From NCBI GenBank assembly GCA_024641635.1, contig JAHECS010000003.1, forward strand, positions 62,001-126,000: a DNA stretch of 64,000 nt. Reading direction: 5' to 3'. A program made the translations under genes and the position numbers. Positions 51,575 through 59,390 of this stretch are shown in pieces. The number at the start of each line of letters is the position of its first letter. Position 1 is the first letter of the stretch. The notes beneath the pieces are model-generated. The model made no database searches. It was not told the DNA's origin and worked only from the letters and a program-made list of their open reading frames with translations. Origin of the DNA: Actinomycetes bacterium. GTDB lineage: Bacteria; Actinomycetota; Actinomycetes; S36-B12.

Positions 51575-52909
51575 ATGAGACTCGGGCTCCGCGCACGAGT
51601 GGCCGTCGCCTTCGCGGTGCTGTCCCTCATGGTCGCCGGCACCGTGTCGATCACCACCTACGCCTTCGCGTCCTGGTACCTGATCTCGCAGCGAGAGACC
51701 ACCGCCCTCACCCGCGCAGCGCTCGACTCCCGGGCCACCGGCGCCTCCCTCAGCGACGGCCTCGACCCCAGTGCGGCCCTGAGCCAGATTCCGTCGGTCG
51801 GCACGTCCCAGCCGATGATCCGGGTGGGCTCCACCTGGTACACCTCATCCGTCACGGTCCCGCCCGGAGACCTCTCCGCCGAGCTCCTGTCGATGGCCGC
51901 GGACGGGGGCGCCAGCCAGCGTTCGTCCATCGCCGGGGATCCCTACTACGTCGTCGCGATTCCCATCGAGGACGCGATGTACGTGGAGGTGTTCCCCCTG
52001 CGCGACCTGCACCAGACGCTGACGTGGGGTGGCTGGATCCTCGTCCTGCTGACCGTGGTGGCGGGTGTCTTCGGCGCGCTCATCGGCTTCTCGACCGTTG
52101 GCAGGATCCTCGGTCCGGTGCGGCGCCTGGGCGCCGGAGCCCGCCGCATCGCCGGTGGGGAGCTCGGAACCCGGATCGACCTCACCGGTGACCCTGACCT
52201 GGATCCGATCGCAGACTCGTTCAACGACATGGCCGAGGCGGTTCAGGTTCGGATCGCACGCGAGCGCCGGTTCAGCGGCAACGTCAGTCACGAGCTCCGG
52301 TCCCCCCTCACCTCGGTACTGGGCACGGCGGAACTGCTGGAGGCCCGAAGGGAGAACCTTCCTGAACGGGAGGCCGGCCTGGTGACGGTGCTCACGGCGC
52401 AGGTTCGCCGGATGGCGCAGATGCTCCTCGACCTCCTCGAGATCAGTCGGATCGGATCCGACGATCCACCGCAGTGGGAGACGGCCCCGATCGCCGATCT
52501 GTGCCGCGAGGTTGTCGAGGCGCGAGGCATCGACCCCGGCCTCGTCGTGGGGGACGAGCCGGTCGTGCGAACCGATGCACGGCGTTTCGAGAGGATCGTC
52601 GGGAACCTCGTCGACAACGCGAAGCACCACGGTGGCGGTCTGGTGCGGGTCCTCATCCAGCGCGAGCCGACGACGGTCAGGATCCTGGTGGACGATGCCG
52701 GGCCGGGTGTGGACGAGGCACTGCGCGAGCGGCTCTTCGAGCCGTTCGCCCGCGGCAGCGCAGCGAGCAGGACCGAGGGTGCCGGCTTGGGGCTGGCGAT
52801 CGCGCTCGAGCAGACGCACATCCTCGGTGGCAGCCTGTGGGTGGAGTCTGCGCCCGAGGGAGGGGCCCGGTTCGTGGCGGAGCTGCCGGCCGGACTGGGC
52901 TCGACATGA
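51575..52909 (+). CDS. Sensor histidine kinase (MtrB-like architecture)
   Basis: The 444-residue kinase has TM1 (VAVAFAVLSLMVAGTVSITTYAF), an extracytoplasmic sensor of about 115 residues (to about residue 150), and TM2 (WILVLLTVVAGVFGALIGF). A HAMP domain, the H-box FSGNVSHELRSPLTSVL near residue 240, and HATPase motifs NLVDNAKHHGG, DDAGPGVDE and GAGLGLAIALEQ follow. Its stop overlaps the lipoprotein start (ATGA), recalling the mtrA-mtrB-lpqB set. The signal is unknown. Confidence 0.9.
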   Translation: MRLGLRARVAVAFAVLSLMVAGTVSITTYAFASWYLISQRETTALTRAALDSRATGASLSDGLDPSAALSQIPSVGTSQPMIRVGSTWYTSSVTVPPGDLSAELLSMAADGGASQRSSIAGDPYYVVAIPIEDAMYVEVFPLRDLHQTLTWGGWILVLLTVVAGVFGALIGFSTVGRILGPVRRLGAGARRIAGGELGTRIDLTGDPDLDPIADSFNDMAEAVQVRIARERRFSGNVSHELRSPLTSVLGTAELLEARRENLPEREAGLVTVLTAQVRRMAQMLLDLLEISRIGSDDPPQWETAPIADLCREVVEARGIDPGLVVGDEPVVRTDARRFERIVGNLVDNAKHHGGGLVRVLIQREPTTVRILVDDAGPGVDEALRERLFEPFARGSAASRTEGAGLGLAIALEQTHILGGSLWVESAPEGGARFVAELPAGLGST

Positions 52910-53592
52910 GGCGTGGAGTGGACATGAGGAGGAAGGTCGCGTGGGTCGGCGCCCTGCTCTGCGTCGTCGGCCTTGCCTCGTGCGGGGTGCCGCTGCAGAC
53001 CACGGCCGAACCCATCCCCCCGGACGTCATCCCCTCCCCGGTGTCCGTGCCGTCGCCGTCTCCGTCGCCCTCCCCGTCGTCGCTGTCGTCGGCGTCACCA
53101 TCCTCGGAGGCCGAGCCCATCTCGCGCCTGCGTCTGTGGTTCGTCCAGGACGAAGGCCTCGCCGCCGTCGAGTCGAGCCTGCCGAGTGGAAGCAGCCCGG
53201 ACTACGTCATCGTCGCCCTGGCAGCAGGCCCGACGCCGGAGCAGGTGGATCAGGGCCTGAGGACGATTGCGCGTGATCCCCTGACCGGCCAGCCGCTGGC
53301 ATCGATCGCCCCGCCGGCGGCTGAGAGCCCAGCCGCCTCCGGCCCGCCCGTGTTCGACAACACCCCTGGGCCGGTCACGGTCCAGCTCAGCAAGGCATTC
53401 ACCGCACTGCCCCCGGGGGAGCAGGTTCTCCTCCTCGGGCAGGTGGTGCTGTCCCTCACGGGGGCCGGCGAGTCCTCGGTCGCATTCGTCGATGCCGCGG
53501 GCGCCCCCGTGGCTGTGCCGCTTCCCGACGGACGGCTGCTCGACGTTCCTGCCCGCGCGCGGGACTACGCGCCTCTCATCGTGCGTCCGTAG
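52906..53592 (+). CDS. GerMN-domain lipoprotein (short LpqB-like partner)
   Basis: The 228-residue lipoprotein has the signal peptide and lipobox LCVVGLASCGVPL, a Pro/Ser linker of about 35 residues, and a GerMN domain (SRLRLWFVQDEGLAAVESSLP, LSKAFTALPPGEQVLLLGQVVLSLT). LpqB, the partner of MtrB, adds a propeller to such a domain; here only the GerMN part is present. The start could be the ATG 52906 overlapping the kinase stop or the ATG 52924. It probably modulates the adjacent kinase (inference). Confidence 0.8.
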   Translation: MRRGVDMRRKVAWVGALLCVVGLASCGVPLQTTAEPIPPDVIPSPVSVPSPSPSPSPSSLSSASPSSEAEPISRLRLWFVQDEGLAAVESSLPSGSSPDYVIVALAAGPTPEQVDQGLRTIARDPLTGQPLASIAPPAAESPAASGPPVFDNTPGPVTVQLSKAFTALPPGEQVLLLGQVVLSLTGAGESSVAFVDAAGAPVAVPLPDGRLLDVPARARDYAPLIVRP

Positions 53593-53649
53593 GCGGTTGC
53601 GGGACCTCCTGCCCTACTGACTCTGAGCGGTCTGGGTCAGCGTGGAGAG

Positions 53650-56328
53650 GTGACCGCTGTGCTCGACCGCGAGGTCCCCCTGCACGGCAAGGCCGTGCAT
53701 GAGGTCGTCCTGTTCCTCGGGACGGACCTCGACCGAGGCCTGTCCTTCGACGAGGCTCGCCAGCGGCAGGAGCGGTTCGGCCCCAACGTGCTCCCGCCGA
53801 ACCGGCGGCACGGACCCCTCGTGCGCTTCCTTCTCCAGTTCCACAACCCGCTCGTGTACGTGCTGCTGGCCGCGGGCGCCGCGACCCTGGCGATCGGCCA
53901 TCTCGTCGACGCAGCGGTGATCGTGGTCGTCGTCCTGGTCAATGCCGTCATCGGGTACGTGCAGGAGTGGCGGGCCGGTCAGGCGCTCGAGGCCCTCGCA
54001 GCCGCGACCCGCACCGAGGCCACAGTGGTGAGGGAAGGCGAGGCCATGCGCCTGGACTCGCGCGACATCGTCCCCGGCGATGTCGTTCAGGTCGAGGCAG
54101 GGGACAAGGTGCCGGCCGACCTCAGGCTCACGCGGGTGAAGGACCTCCACGTCGACGAGTCATCCCTGACAGGTGAGTCGGTGCCCGTCGAGAAGGGCCT
54201 ATCGCTCCTGCCGGTCGACACGTCGCTGGGTGACCGCTTGAACATGGCCTACTCGAGCACGTTGGCCACGGCGGGATCGGGCACGGGCGTTGTCGTGGCC
54301 ACGGGAGTCGAGACCGAGATCGGCCGGATCCACCAGCTGGTGGGTCAGGCCGAGGGGGTTCAGACGCCGCTCACCCGCAAGCTGGCCCGCTTCAGCCGCT
54401 GGCTCACCGTCGTGATCCTGGGCCTTGCCGTGTTCACCTTCGCCATCGGTCTCCTGCGGGGCGAGGACGCGGCGGAGATGATGCTCGCCGCGGTGGCGCT
54501 GTCCGTGAGCGCGATCCCTGAGGGCTTGCCCGCCGCCGTCACGATCACCCTCGCCATCGGGGTCTCCCGCATGGCTCGCAGGCACGCGATCATCCGGCAG
54601 CTGCCCGCCGCGGAGACGCTGGGCAGCACCACGGTGATCTGCACGGACAAGACGGGCACCCTGACCGAGAACCGCATGACGGTGCAGTTCGTGTACGCGC
54701 ATGGGCAGGTGCACGAGGTCGGGAGCGGACGTGCGGAGCACGTTGGCCCGTGCCTGCAGGCCGGGGTGCTCTGCAACAACGCCGACCTCGCGGTGGACGA
54801 GGAGGGCAGGACCGTCGGCATTGGCGACCCCACGGAGGTGGCGCTGCTGCTTGCCGCGTCCAGCCGCGACGTCCTCGTCGACGACGATCACTGGACGCGG
54901 ATCGACGAGCTGCCCTTCTCCTCTGATCTGCGGCTCATGGCGACCCTGCACCAGGAGGCGGACCGGGGGACCTGTGCGGTCTGGGTCAAGGGCGCGGTCG
55001 AGCAGGTTCTCGATCTCTGCGTGGTCGAGCGCGATGAGGACGGCGGGGAGCGGCCCGTCGAGCGTGACCGCATCGAGCGACACGTGCGGGCGTTCGGGGA
55101 GAAGGCCCTTCGGGTGCTCGCCTTCGCCGTCGCCGAGGTTCCGAGGGGCTGGTCCTTCGAGGGCAACCGGCTGAGGGATCTGCGCATGACCTTCCTTGGC
55201 CTGCAGGCCATGGCCGACCCGCCGCGTCCGGAGGCCATCCGCGCTGTCGCCGCCTGCCGAAGTGCCGGCATCGAGGTGAAGATGATCACCGGTGACCATG
55301 CCCACACCGCTCGCGCGATCGCCCGCCAGATCGGACTGGCGGCCGGCGCCGATGGTGAGCCGAACGTCCTCGAGGGCCTCGAGATGCAGCGACTCAGCGG
55401 GTCGGACCTGGCCGAACGCGTGGACCGGGCCGACGTCCTTGCGCGTGTGTCAGCAGCGCAGAAGCTGGAGGTGGTCGAACTGCTCCAGCGGCGAGGTCAC
55501 GTCGTCGCGATGACGGGAGACGGCGTCAACGATGCCCCCGCCCTCAAGCAGGCGGACATCGGCGTCGCCATGGGGCGGGGCGGGACGGAGGTGGCCAAGG
55601 AGGCCTCCGCGATGGTCCTCACGGACGACGACTTCGCCTCGGTGGAGGCGGCTGTCGAAGAGGGCCGCAGCGTCTTCGACAACCTGACCAAGTTCATCAT
55701 CTGGACACTTCCGACCAGCTTGGGTGAGGCCCTGGTCGTGCTGTCCGCCATCGTTCTCGGTGCCGTGCTCCCGGTCATGCCGGTCCAGATCCTGTGGATC
55801 AACATGACGACGGCCGTCGCGCTCGGACTCATGCTCGCCTTCGAGCCGGCTGAGCCCGGCATCATGGACCGCCCGCCGAGGGCGCCCGACCAGCCCATCC
55901 TCACCGCCGTCCTGGTGCGGCGCATCGTCCTCGTCGGCGCGTTGATGCTCGTCGGCGCCTTCGGAGCGTATGAGATGGCGCTGGGGTCCGGCCTGTCCGT
56001 GGAGGCGGCACGCACGATCGTCGTCAATGCCTTCGTGGCGATGGAGATCGGCTACCTGCTCAACTGTCGTGCACTCGATCGCTCAGTCCTCAGCGTGGGG
56101 CTGCTCACCAACCGCCCCCTTCTGCTGGGCGTGGGAATCATGATCACCCTGCAGCTCCTGCTGACGTACCTGCCGGTGCTTCAGACGGTGTTCCGGACGG
56201 AGCCGATGTCGTGGGTGGCGTGGGCGGGCGTGGTGATCCTCGGCGTGGTGGTCTTCCTGGTGGTCGGGATCGACAAGTGGCTCGTCGCTCGCCGGCTCAG
56301 GTCTGCAGCTGGCCGCGCACCACGCTGA
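53650..56328 (+). CDS. P2-type cation-transporting ATPase
   Basis: The 892-residue pump has an N-terminal cation-ATPase domain, actuator motif LTGESVPVEKG, and ion-binding helix M4 IPEGLP near residue 295. The phosphorylation site DKTGTLTENRM lies near 336 and the hinge MTGDGVNDAPALKQADIG near 620. Ten TM helices are predicted. PEGLP and overall form fit Ca2+ or Na+/K+-type P2 ATPases rather than heavy-metal P1B pumps, as no CPx or HMA motif is seen. The ion is not determined. It starts at a GTG 57 bases after the GerMN gene. Confidence 0.92.
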   Translation: MTAVLDREVPLHGKAVHEVVLFLGTDLDRGLSFDEARQRQERFGPNVLPPNRRHGPLVRFLLQFHNPLVYVLLAAGAATLAIGHLVDAAVIVVVVLVNAVIGYVQEWRAGQALEALAAATRTEATVVREGEAMRLDSRDIVPGDVVQVEAGDKVPADLRLTRVKDLHVDESSLTGESVPVEKGLSLLPVDTSLGDRLNMAYSSTLATAGSGTGVVVATGVETEIGRIHQLVGQAEGVQTPLTRKLARFSRWLTVVILGLAVFTFAIGLLRGEDAAEMMLAAVALSVSAIPEGLPAAVTITLAIGVSRMARRHAIIRQLPAAETLGSTTVICTDKTGTLTENRMTVQFVYAHGQVHEVGSGRAEHVGPCLQAGVLCNNADLAVDEEGRTVGIGDPTEVALLLAASSRDVLVDDDHWTRIDELPFSSDLRLMATLHQEADRGTCAVWVKGAVEQVLDLCVVERDEDGGERPVERDRIERHVRAFGEKALRVLAFAVAEVPRGWSFEGNRLRDLRMTFLGLQAMADPPRPEAIRAVAACRSAGIEVKMITGDHAHTARAIARQIGLAAGADGEPNVLEGLEMQRLSGSDLAERVDRADVLARVSAAQKLEVVELLQRRGHVVAMTGDGVNDAPALKQADIGVAMGRGGTEVAKEASAMVLTDDDFASVEAAVEEGRSVFDNLTKFIIWTLPTSLGEALVVLSAIVLGAVLPVMPVQILWINMTTAVALGLMLAFEPAEPGIMDRPPRAPDQPILTAVLVRRIVLVGALMLVGAFGAYEMALGSGLSVEAARTIVVNAFVAMEIGYLLNCRALDRSVLSVGLLTNRPLLLGVGIMITLQLLLTYLPVLQTVFRTEPMSWVAWAGVVILGVVVFLVVGIDKWLVARRLRSAAGRAPR

Positions 56329-56998
56329 TGGCGCTGTGCCCGGCGTCGCCGTCGAAGTGCTCGACAGAGACATCGACCACCGGGAACGCATCGACCGCCA
56401 TGCCGGCCGGCAGGGGGAACGTCGCCTCGCTGCCAGGGTTCATGGTGCCGATCGCGACCATGGTCGTGGCGTCCGGCGTCGCCATCCACACCTCGTAGTA
56501 GCCGTCGTCGACGTCGGGCAGTCCGGGGACGTCCACGTGGAGGATCGGCCCAGCCGTGGTCTGCTCCACCTCAGCCGAGCCGGAGAAGCCCGAGTCGTCG
56601 ATCGGCCCCAGGCTGGCGCTGGCCAGCAGGTCCGCCGAGCCGGTTCCGCTGGTGACCCCTGCGGTGACGACCACGCCGACGAGGACGCCGGCAACCGCGG
56701 CCGCGCCCGCCAGCAGCCAGGGCGCGGCACGTCGCCGACGGCTCGGTGCTGCGGCCAGGCTCGTCACGTTCGACAGGGAGTCCATCCCGAGCTCGGAGGT
56801 GATGGCCTCCCACACGGCCGGCGGCGGGTCGGTGGGCCGGTCGGCCTCCGTGATGCCGCGAGCGGAGGTCACGACCGCGCTCAGCTGGTCGAGCCGGCTC
56901 TGGCATCGGGGGCACGACTGAAGGTGCGCCTCGTCCGAGGCACTGGCGGGCTCGCCGAGCGCGATGATCGAGAGTTCGTCGTCGTCACAGTGCAGCAC
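56297..56998 (-). CDS. rskA: RskA-like membrane anti-sigma factor
   Basis: The 233-residue protein has an N-terminal zinc-type anti-sigma domain, with HLQSCPRCQSRLDQL giving the HxxxCxxC motif. One TM helix (WLLAGAAAVAGVLVGVVVTAG) and an extracellular RskA C-terminal domain (GYYEVWMATPDATTMVAIGTM, FPVVDVSVEHFDGDAGHS) follow. It overlaps the sigma gene by 14 bases. In mycobacteria RskA restrains SigK and is degraded by regulated proteolysis; the same mechanism is inferred. Confidence 0.9.
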   Translation of the reverse strand: MLHCDDDELSIIALGEPASASDEAHLQSCPRCQSRLDQLSAVVTSARGITEADRPTDPPPAVWEAITSELGMDSLSNVTSLAAAPSRRRRAAPWLLAGAAAVAGVLVGVVVTAGVTSGTGSADLLASASLGPIDDSGFSGSAEVEQTTAGPILHVDVPGLPDVDDGYYEVWMATPDATTMVAIGTMNPGSEATFPLPAGMAVDAFPVVDVSVEHFDGDAGHSAISVVRGQLQT

Positions 56999-57596
56999 CG
57001 TCCACCTCCAATCTCGTTCGAAGCCGGTCGAGTGACCGGCGGATATGGCTCTTCACGGTGCCCAGCGGCAGGTCCAGCAGCCCGGAGATCTGGGCGTGGG
57101 TCAGGTCCTGGAAGAAGGCCAGCTCGATGATCTTCCGCTGCGGCTGGCCGAGCCGCTCGAGCTCGTCGGCCAGCAGCACGCGGTCGACGATGAAGTCCGA
57201 CGGCGGCTCCGCCGGGTCCTCAGTGGTCGCGAGCGCGGCAGCCGACATGCGTCGGTCCTCCCGCGACCGCTCCTCCCAGTGATCGGCGACGCGCCGACGG
57301 GTGATGGTCATGAGCCATCCGGGAAGGGAGCCCTTGGCCGGGTCGTAGCCGTGCCGGCCACGCCAGGCGCTCACGAAGACGGCCTGCGTGATGTCTGCCG
57401 CGTCCGCCGAGTTGCCCGTCGATCGCAGGGCGACCGCGTGGACGAGTCCGGACCACCGCTGGTAGGCGACGGCCAGGGCCTGGTCGTCGCCGGCCTGAAA
57501 GCGAGCCGCGACGACGTCGTCGCCGTCCTCCCGCACGCGCTGCTCCCCGGTGTCCGTTGTCGACCGCCGTACGGAGGCCGCAACCTCAGTATGCAC
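56985..57596 (-). CDS. sigK: SigK-like ECF RNA polymerase sigma factor
   Basis: The 203-residue ECF sigma factor has region 2 (ALAVAYQRWSGLVHAVALRSTGNSADAADITQAVFVSAWRGR and WLMTITRRRVADHWEERSRED). Region 4 is LERLGQPQRKIIELAFFQDLTHAQISGLLDLPLGTVKSHIRRSLDRLR. The GTG 57594-57596 is chosen because AAGGAGA lies 6 bases upstream. Pairing with an RskA-type anti-sigma factor and divergence from a fasciclin gene matches the mycobacterial sigK/mpt70-mpt83 theme. Confidence 0.88.
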   Translation of the reverse strand: MHTEVAASVRRSTTDTGEQRVREDGDDVVAARFQAGDDQALAVAYQRWSGLVHAVALRSTGNSADAADITQAVFVSAWRGRHGYDPAKGSLPGWLMTITRRRVADHWEERSREDRRMSAAALATTEDPAEPPSDFIVDRVLLADELERLGQPQRKIIELAFFQDLTHAQISGLLDLPLGTVKSHIRRSLDRLRTRLEVDGAAL

Positions 57597-57639
57597 AGTC
57601 GGTCTCCTTGGTCGGTGCAGAGGTGGTGCTCTGCCCCTT

Positions 57640-57667
57640 CTTCGGCCACTCGCCGCGGATTGGATGC
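57640..57667 (-). promoter_or_regulatory. Predicted autoregulated promoter of the sigK-rskA operon
   Basis: On the minus strand GCATCC (57662-57667) and CCGAAG (57640-57645) are separated by exactly 16 bases. The mycobacterial SigK consensus is, to my knowledge, CCATCC-N16/17-CCGAAT. The start codon lies 43 bases downstream. Confidence 0.7.
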
Positions 57668-57722
57668 AGTCCGGGGGGAGGAATTCCGGCTCTGGCGGGC
57701 CGGCCCATGAGGAAATGGAGGG

Positions 57723-57743
57723 TTCTTCAAGAAAATTGAAGAA
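57723..57743. promoter_or_regulatory. AT-rich inverted repeat upstream of the fasciclin promoter
   Basis: TTCTTCAA and TTGAAGAA form perfect 8-base arms around GAAAA. This is very AT-rich for the genome and lies between the two divergent SigK-type promoters. It may bind an additional regulator. Confidence 0.4.
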
Positions 57744-57757
57744 AGTTCGGCGCGATT

Positions 57758-57785
57758 GCATCCACATGGCCATCTACCCCGGAAG
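57758..57785 (+). promoter_or_regulatory. Predicted SigK-type promoter of the fasciclin gene
   Basis: GCATCC (57758-57763) and CGGAAG (57780-57785) are separated by exactly 16 bases. This differs from the sigK operon promoter hexamers by a single base. The ATG is 61 bases downstream. Confidence 0.68.
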
Positions 57786-57846
57786 TAGGGGTAACAACCG
57801 CCCACCGGGGGCGGGGCCCGGCTCGGGCGGACAGAAGGAGAAGCAC

Positions 57847-58485
57847 ATGCGTACGTCGATCAAGCGGGTGGCCGCACTCAGCGCCGCCGCCCTCATCGGT
57901 GCCACCACCCTCGTGGCCGCCCCTGCGGCACAGGCTGCTGATGGCGAGATGTCCCTCGCCTCCGTTCTCAAGGTGGGTTCGGCCAAGTTCGACAAGAACG
58001 GCAAGGACTACGACATCGTGACGAAGGCCGCGGAGGCCGTTCTCGCCGCGAAGCCGGACTCCAACGTCAAGCTGCTCGCGGACGGCTCGGTTGCCCTGAC
58101 GGCCTTCATCCCCAACGACCAGGCCTTCATGAACCTCGCCTCGGCGCTCAAGGGCAAGACTGTCCGCACGGAGGCTGGTGCGTTCAAGACGGTCGCCGGC
58201 CTGGGCATCGACACCGTCGAGACCGTCCTGCTGTACCACGTCGTTCCGGGCTCGACGATCATGTCGACCGACGCCCTCAAGGCCAACGGAGCTCGGCTGA
58301 AGACCGGCGTCGACGGCAAGGTCATCCGGGTCAAGGTGACCAAGACCCCGTCGATCATCCTGGGCGACTACGCACCGAAGCTGAAGAACCCCCGCGTCAT
58401 CCTGTCCCAGGTGGACATCAACAAGGGCAACATGCAGGTCGCGCACGGCATCAACGCCGTGCTCCTGCCCATCGCGGCTGGCTGA
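57847..58485 (+). CDS. Secreted fasciclin (FAS1) domain protein
   Basis: The 212-residue protein has a Sec signal peptide (VAALSAAALIGATTLVAAPAAQA) and one FAS1 domain: VKLLADGSVALTAFIPNDQAF (H1 region), VETVLLYHVVPGSTIMSTDAL, and VAHGINAVLLP (H2 region). FAS1 proteins mediate adhesion; mycobacterial MPT70 and MPT83 are SigK-controlled. This copy has no lipobox and no anchor, so it is probably released like MPT70. GGAG lies upstream of the ATG. A strong terminator follows. Confidence 0.9.
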   Translation: MRTSIKRVAALSAAALIGATTLVAAPAAQAADGEMSLASVLKVGSAKFDKNGKDYDIVTKAAEAVLAAKPDSNVKLLADGSVALTAFIPNDQAFMNLASALKGKTVRTEAGAFKTVAGLGIDTVETVLLYHVVPGSTIMSTDALKANGARLKTGVDGKVIRVKVTKTPSIILGDYAPKLKNPRVILSQVDINKGNMQVAHGINAVLLPIAAG

Positions 58486-58500
58486 TTCGCGCGCAACAGC

Positions 58501-58533
58501 AGGAGGCCCCCCGACACCGTCGGGGGGCCTCCT
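58501..58533. terminator. Bidirectional terminator between fasciclin and esterase genes
   Basis: AGGAGGCCCCCCGAC (58501-58515) pairs perfectly over 15 bases with GTCGGGGGGCCTCCT (58519-58533), with a 3-base loop. It lies between two convergent genes and can serve both strands. Confidence 0.85.
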
Positions 58534-58549
58534 CGCGCGTGCGGCCGGA

Positions 58550-59320
58550 CTACCTGGCCAGCGGAAGCCAGGCGAGCACGTCCTGGATCTGCCGGTCCCA
58601 GTAGTCCCAGTCGTGGTCGCCCGACCCGAAGCGGGTCGTGACGGGCACACCGGCCGACTCGGCCCGCTCGACGAAGTACAGACTCGAGGGATACAGGTGA
58701 TCCTCGGTCCCACAGCCCACATAGAGCGAGGGCAGCTCCTTCGGCTGGGCCGTGGCGACAAGCTGGGCGAGGTCGTCCGTGGTCCCCTCTGTCGGCCCGT
58801 CGCCGAACACCCGCTGCATGAGGGCGGCGAACTCAGGGTCGGCGCGCTCACTGGGATGGCTGAGGGCCAGGGCACCGGACAGGCTTGCTGCCGCAGCGAA
58901 GCGCTCGGGCTGGCGCAGCGCCCACTTCATCGCCCCGTAGCCGCCCATCGAGAGCCCAGCGACGAACGTGTCCTCCCGCCGGGTCGAGGTCCGGAAGAAG
59001 CCGTTGACGATGGCGGGAAGCTCCTCGGACAGGAATGACCAGAACGGCAGTCCCTGGGCTTCGTCCGAGTAGAAGCTGTGGTGCACCTGCGGCATCACCA
59101 CGGCGAGGCCCAGGGGCGCGACGTACCGCTCGATCGAGGTGCGTCGGGTCCAGATGGTGTCGTCGTCGGTCAGCCCATGCAGCAGGTACAGGACCGGGAC
59201 GTCGCTATGGACCGAGCCGCCCAGCCCGATCTGCCGGGTTGTCTGCTGCGGCAGGATCACCGTCATCGAGGTGGACAGCGCGAGCGTGTCCGAGAAGAAG
59301 TCGCATCGCAGCAGGGCCAT
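58550..59320 (-). CDS. Esterase D/antigen 85-type alpha/beta hydrolase
   Basis: The 256-residue hydrolase has PVLYLLHGLTDDDTIWTRRTSIERYV with the oxyanion region. The nucleophile motif AGLSMGGYGAMKWAL has its serine near residue 123. The aspartate lies in YVGCGTEDHLYPSS and the catalytic histidine in SGDHDWDYWDRQI. This matches the EstA/S-formylglutathione hydrolase group (tributyrin esterase type). No signal peptide is seen, so it is probably cytoplasmic. The natural substrate is unknown. Confidence 0.87.
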   Translation of the reverse strand: MALLRCDFFSDTLALSTSMTVILPQQTTRQIGLGGSVHSDVPVLYLLHGLTDDDTIWTRRTSIERYVAPLGLAVVMPQVHHSFYSDEAQGLPFWSFLSEELPAIVNGFFRTSTRREDTFVAGLSMGGYGAMKWALRQPERFAAAASLSGALALSHPSERADPEFAALMQRVFGDGPTEGTTDDLAQLVATAQPKELPSLYVGCGTEDHLYPSSLYFVERAESAGVPVTTRFGSGDHDWDYWDRQIQDVLAWLPLAR

Positions 59321-59390
59321 GCAGGGAGGCTAGGCGCCTGCGGGTCCCTCTGAACAGGCTGCCTCGGCAGAACGTGCTTAGACTGACGTG

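Noticed and set aside
53650-56328. Copper-exporting role for the P-type ATPase because of the nearby oxidase cluster
   Set aside because: It has the PEGLP motif of P2 ATPases and no CPC or heavy-metal-associated domain, and it lies about 6 kb from the copper-type cluster.
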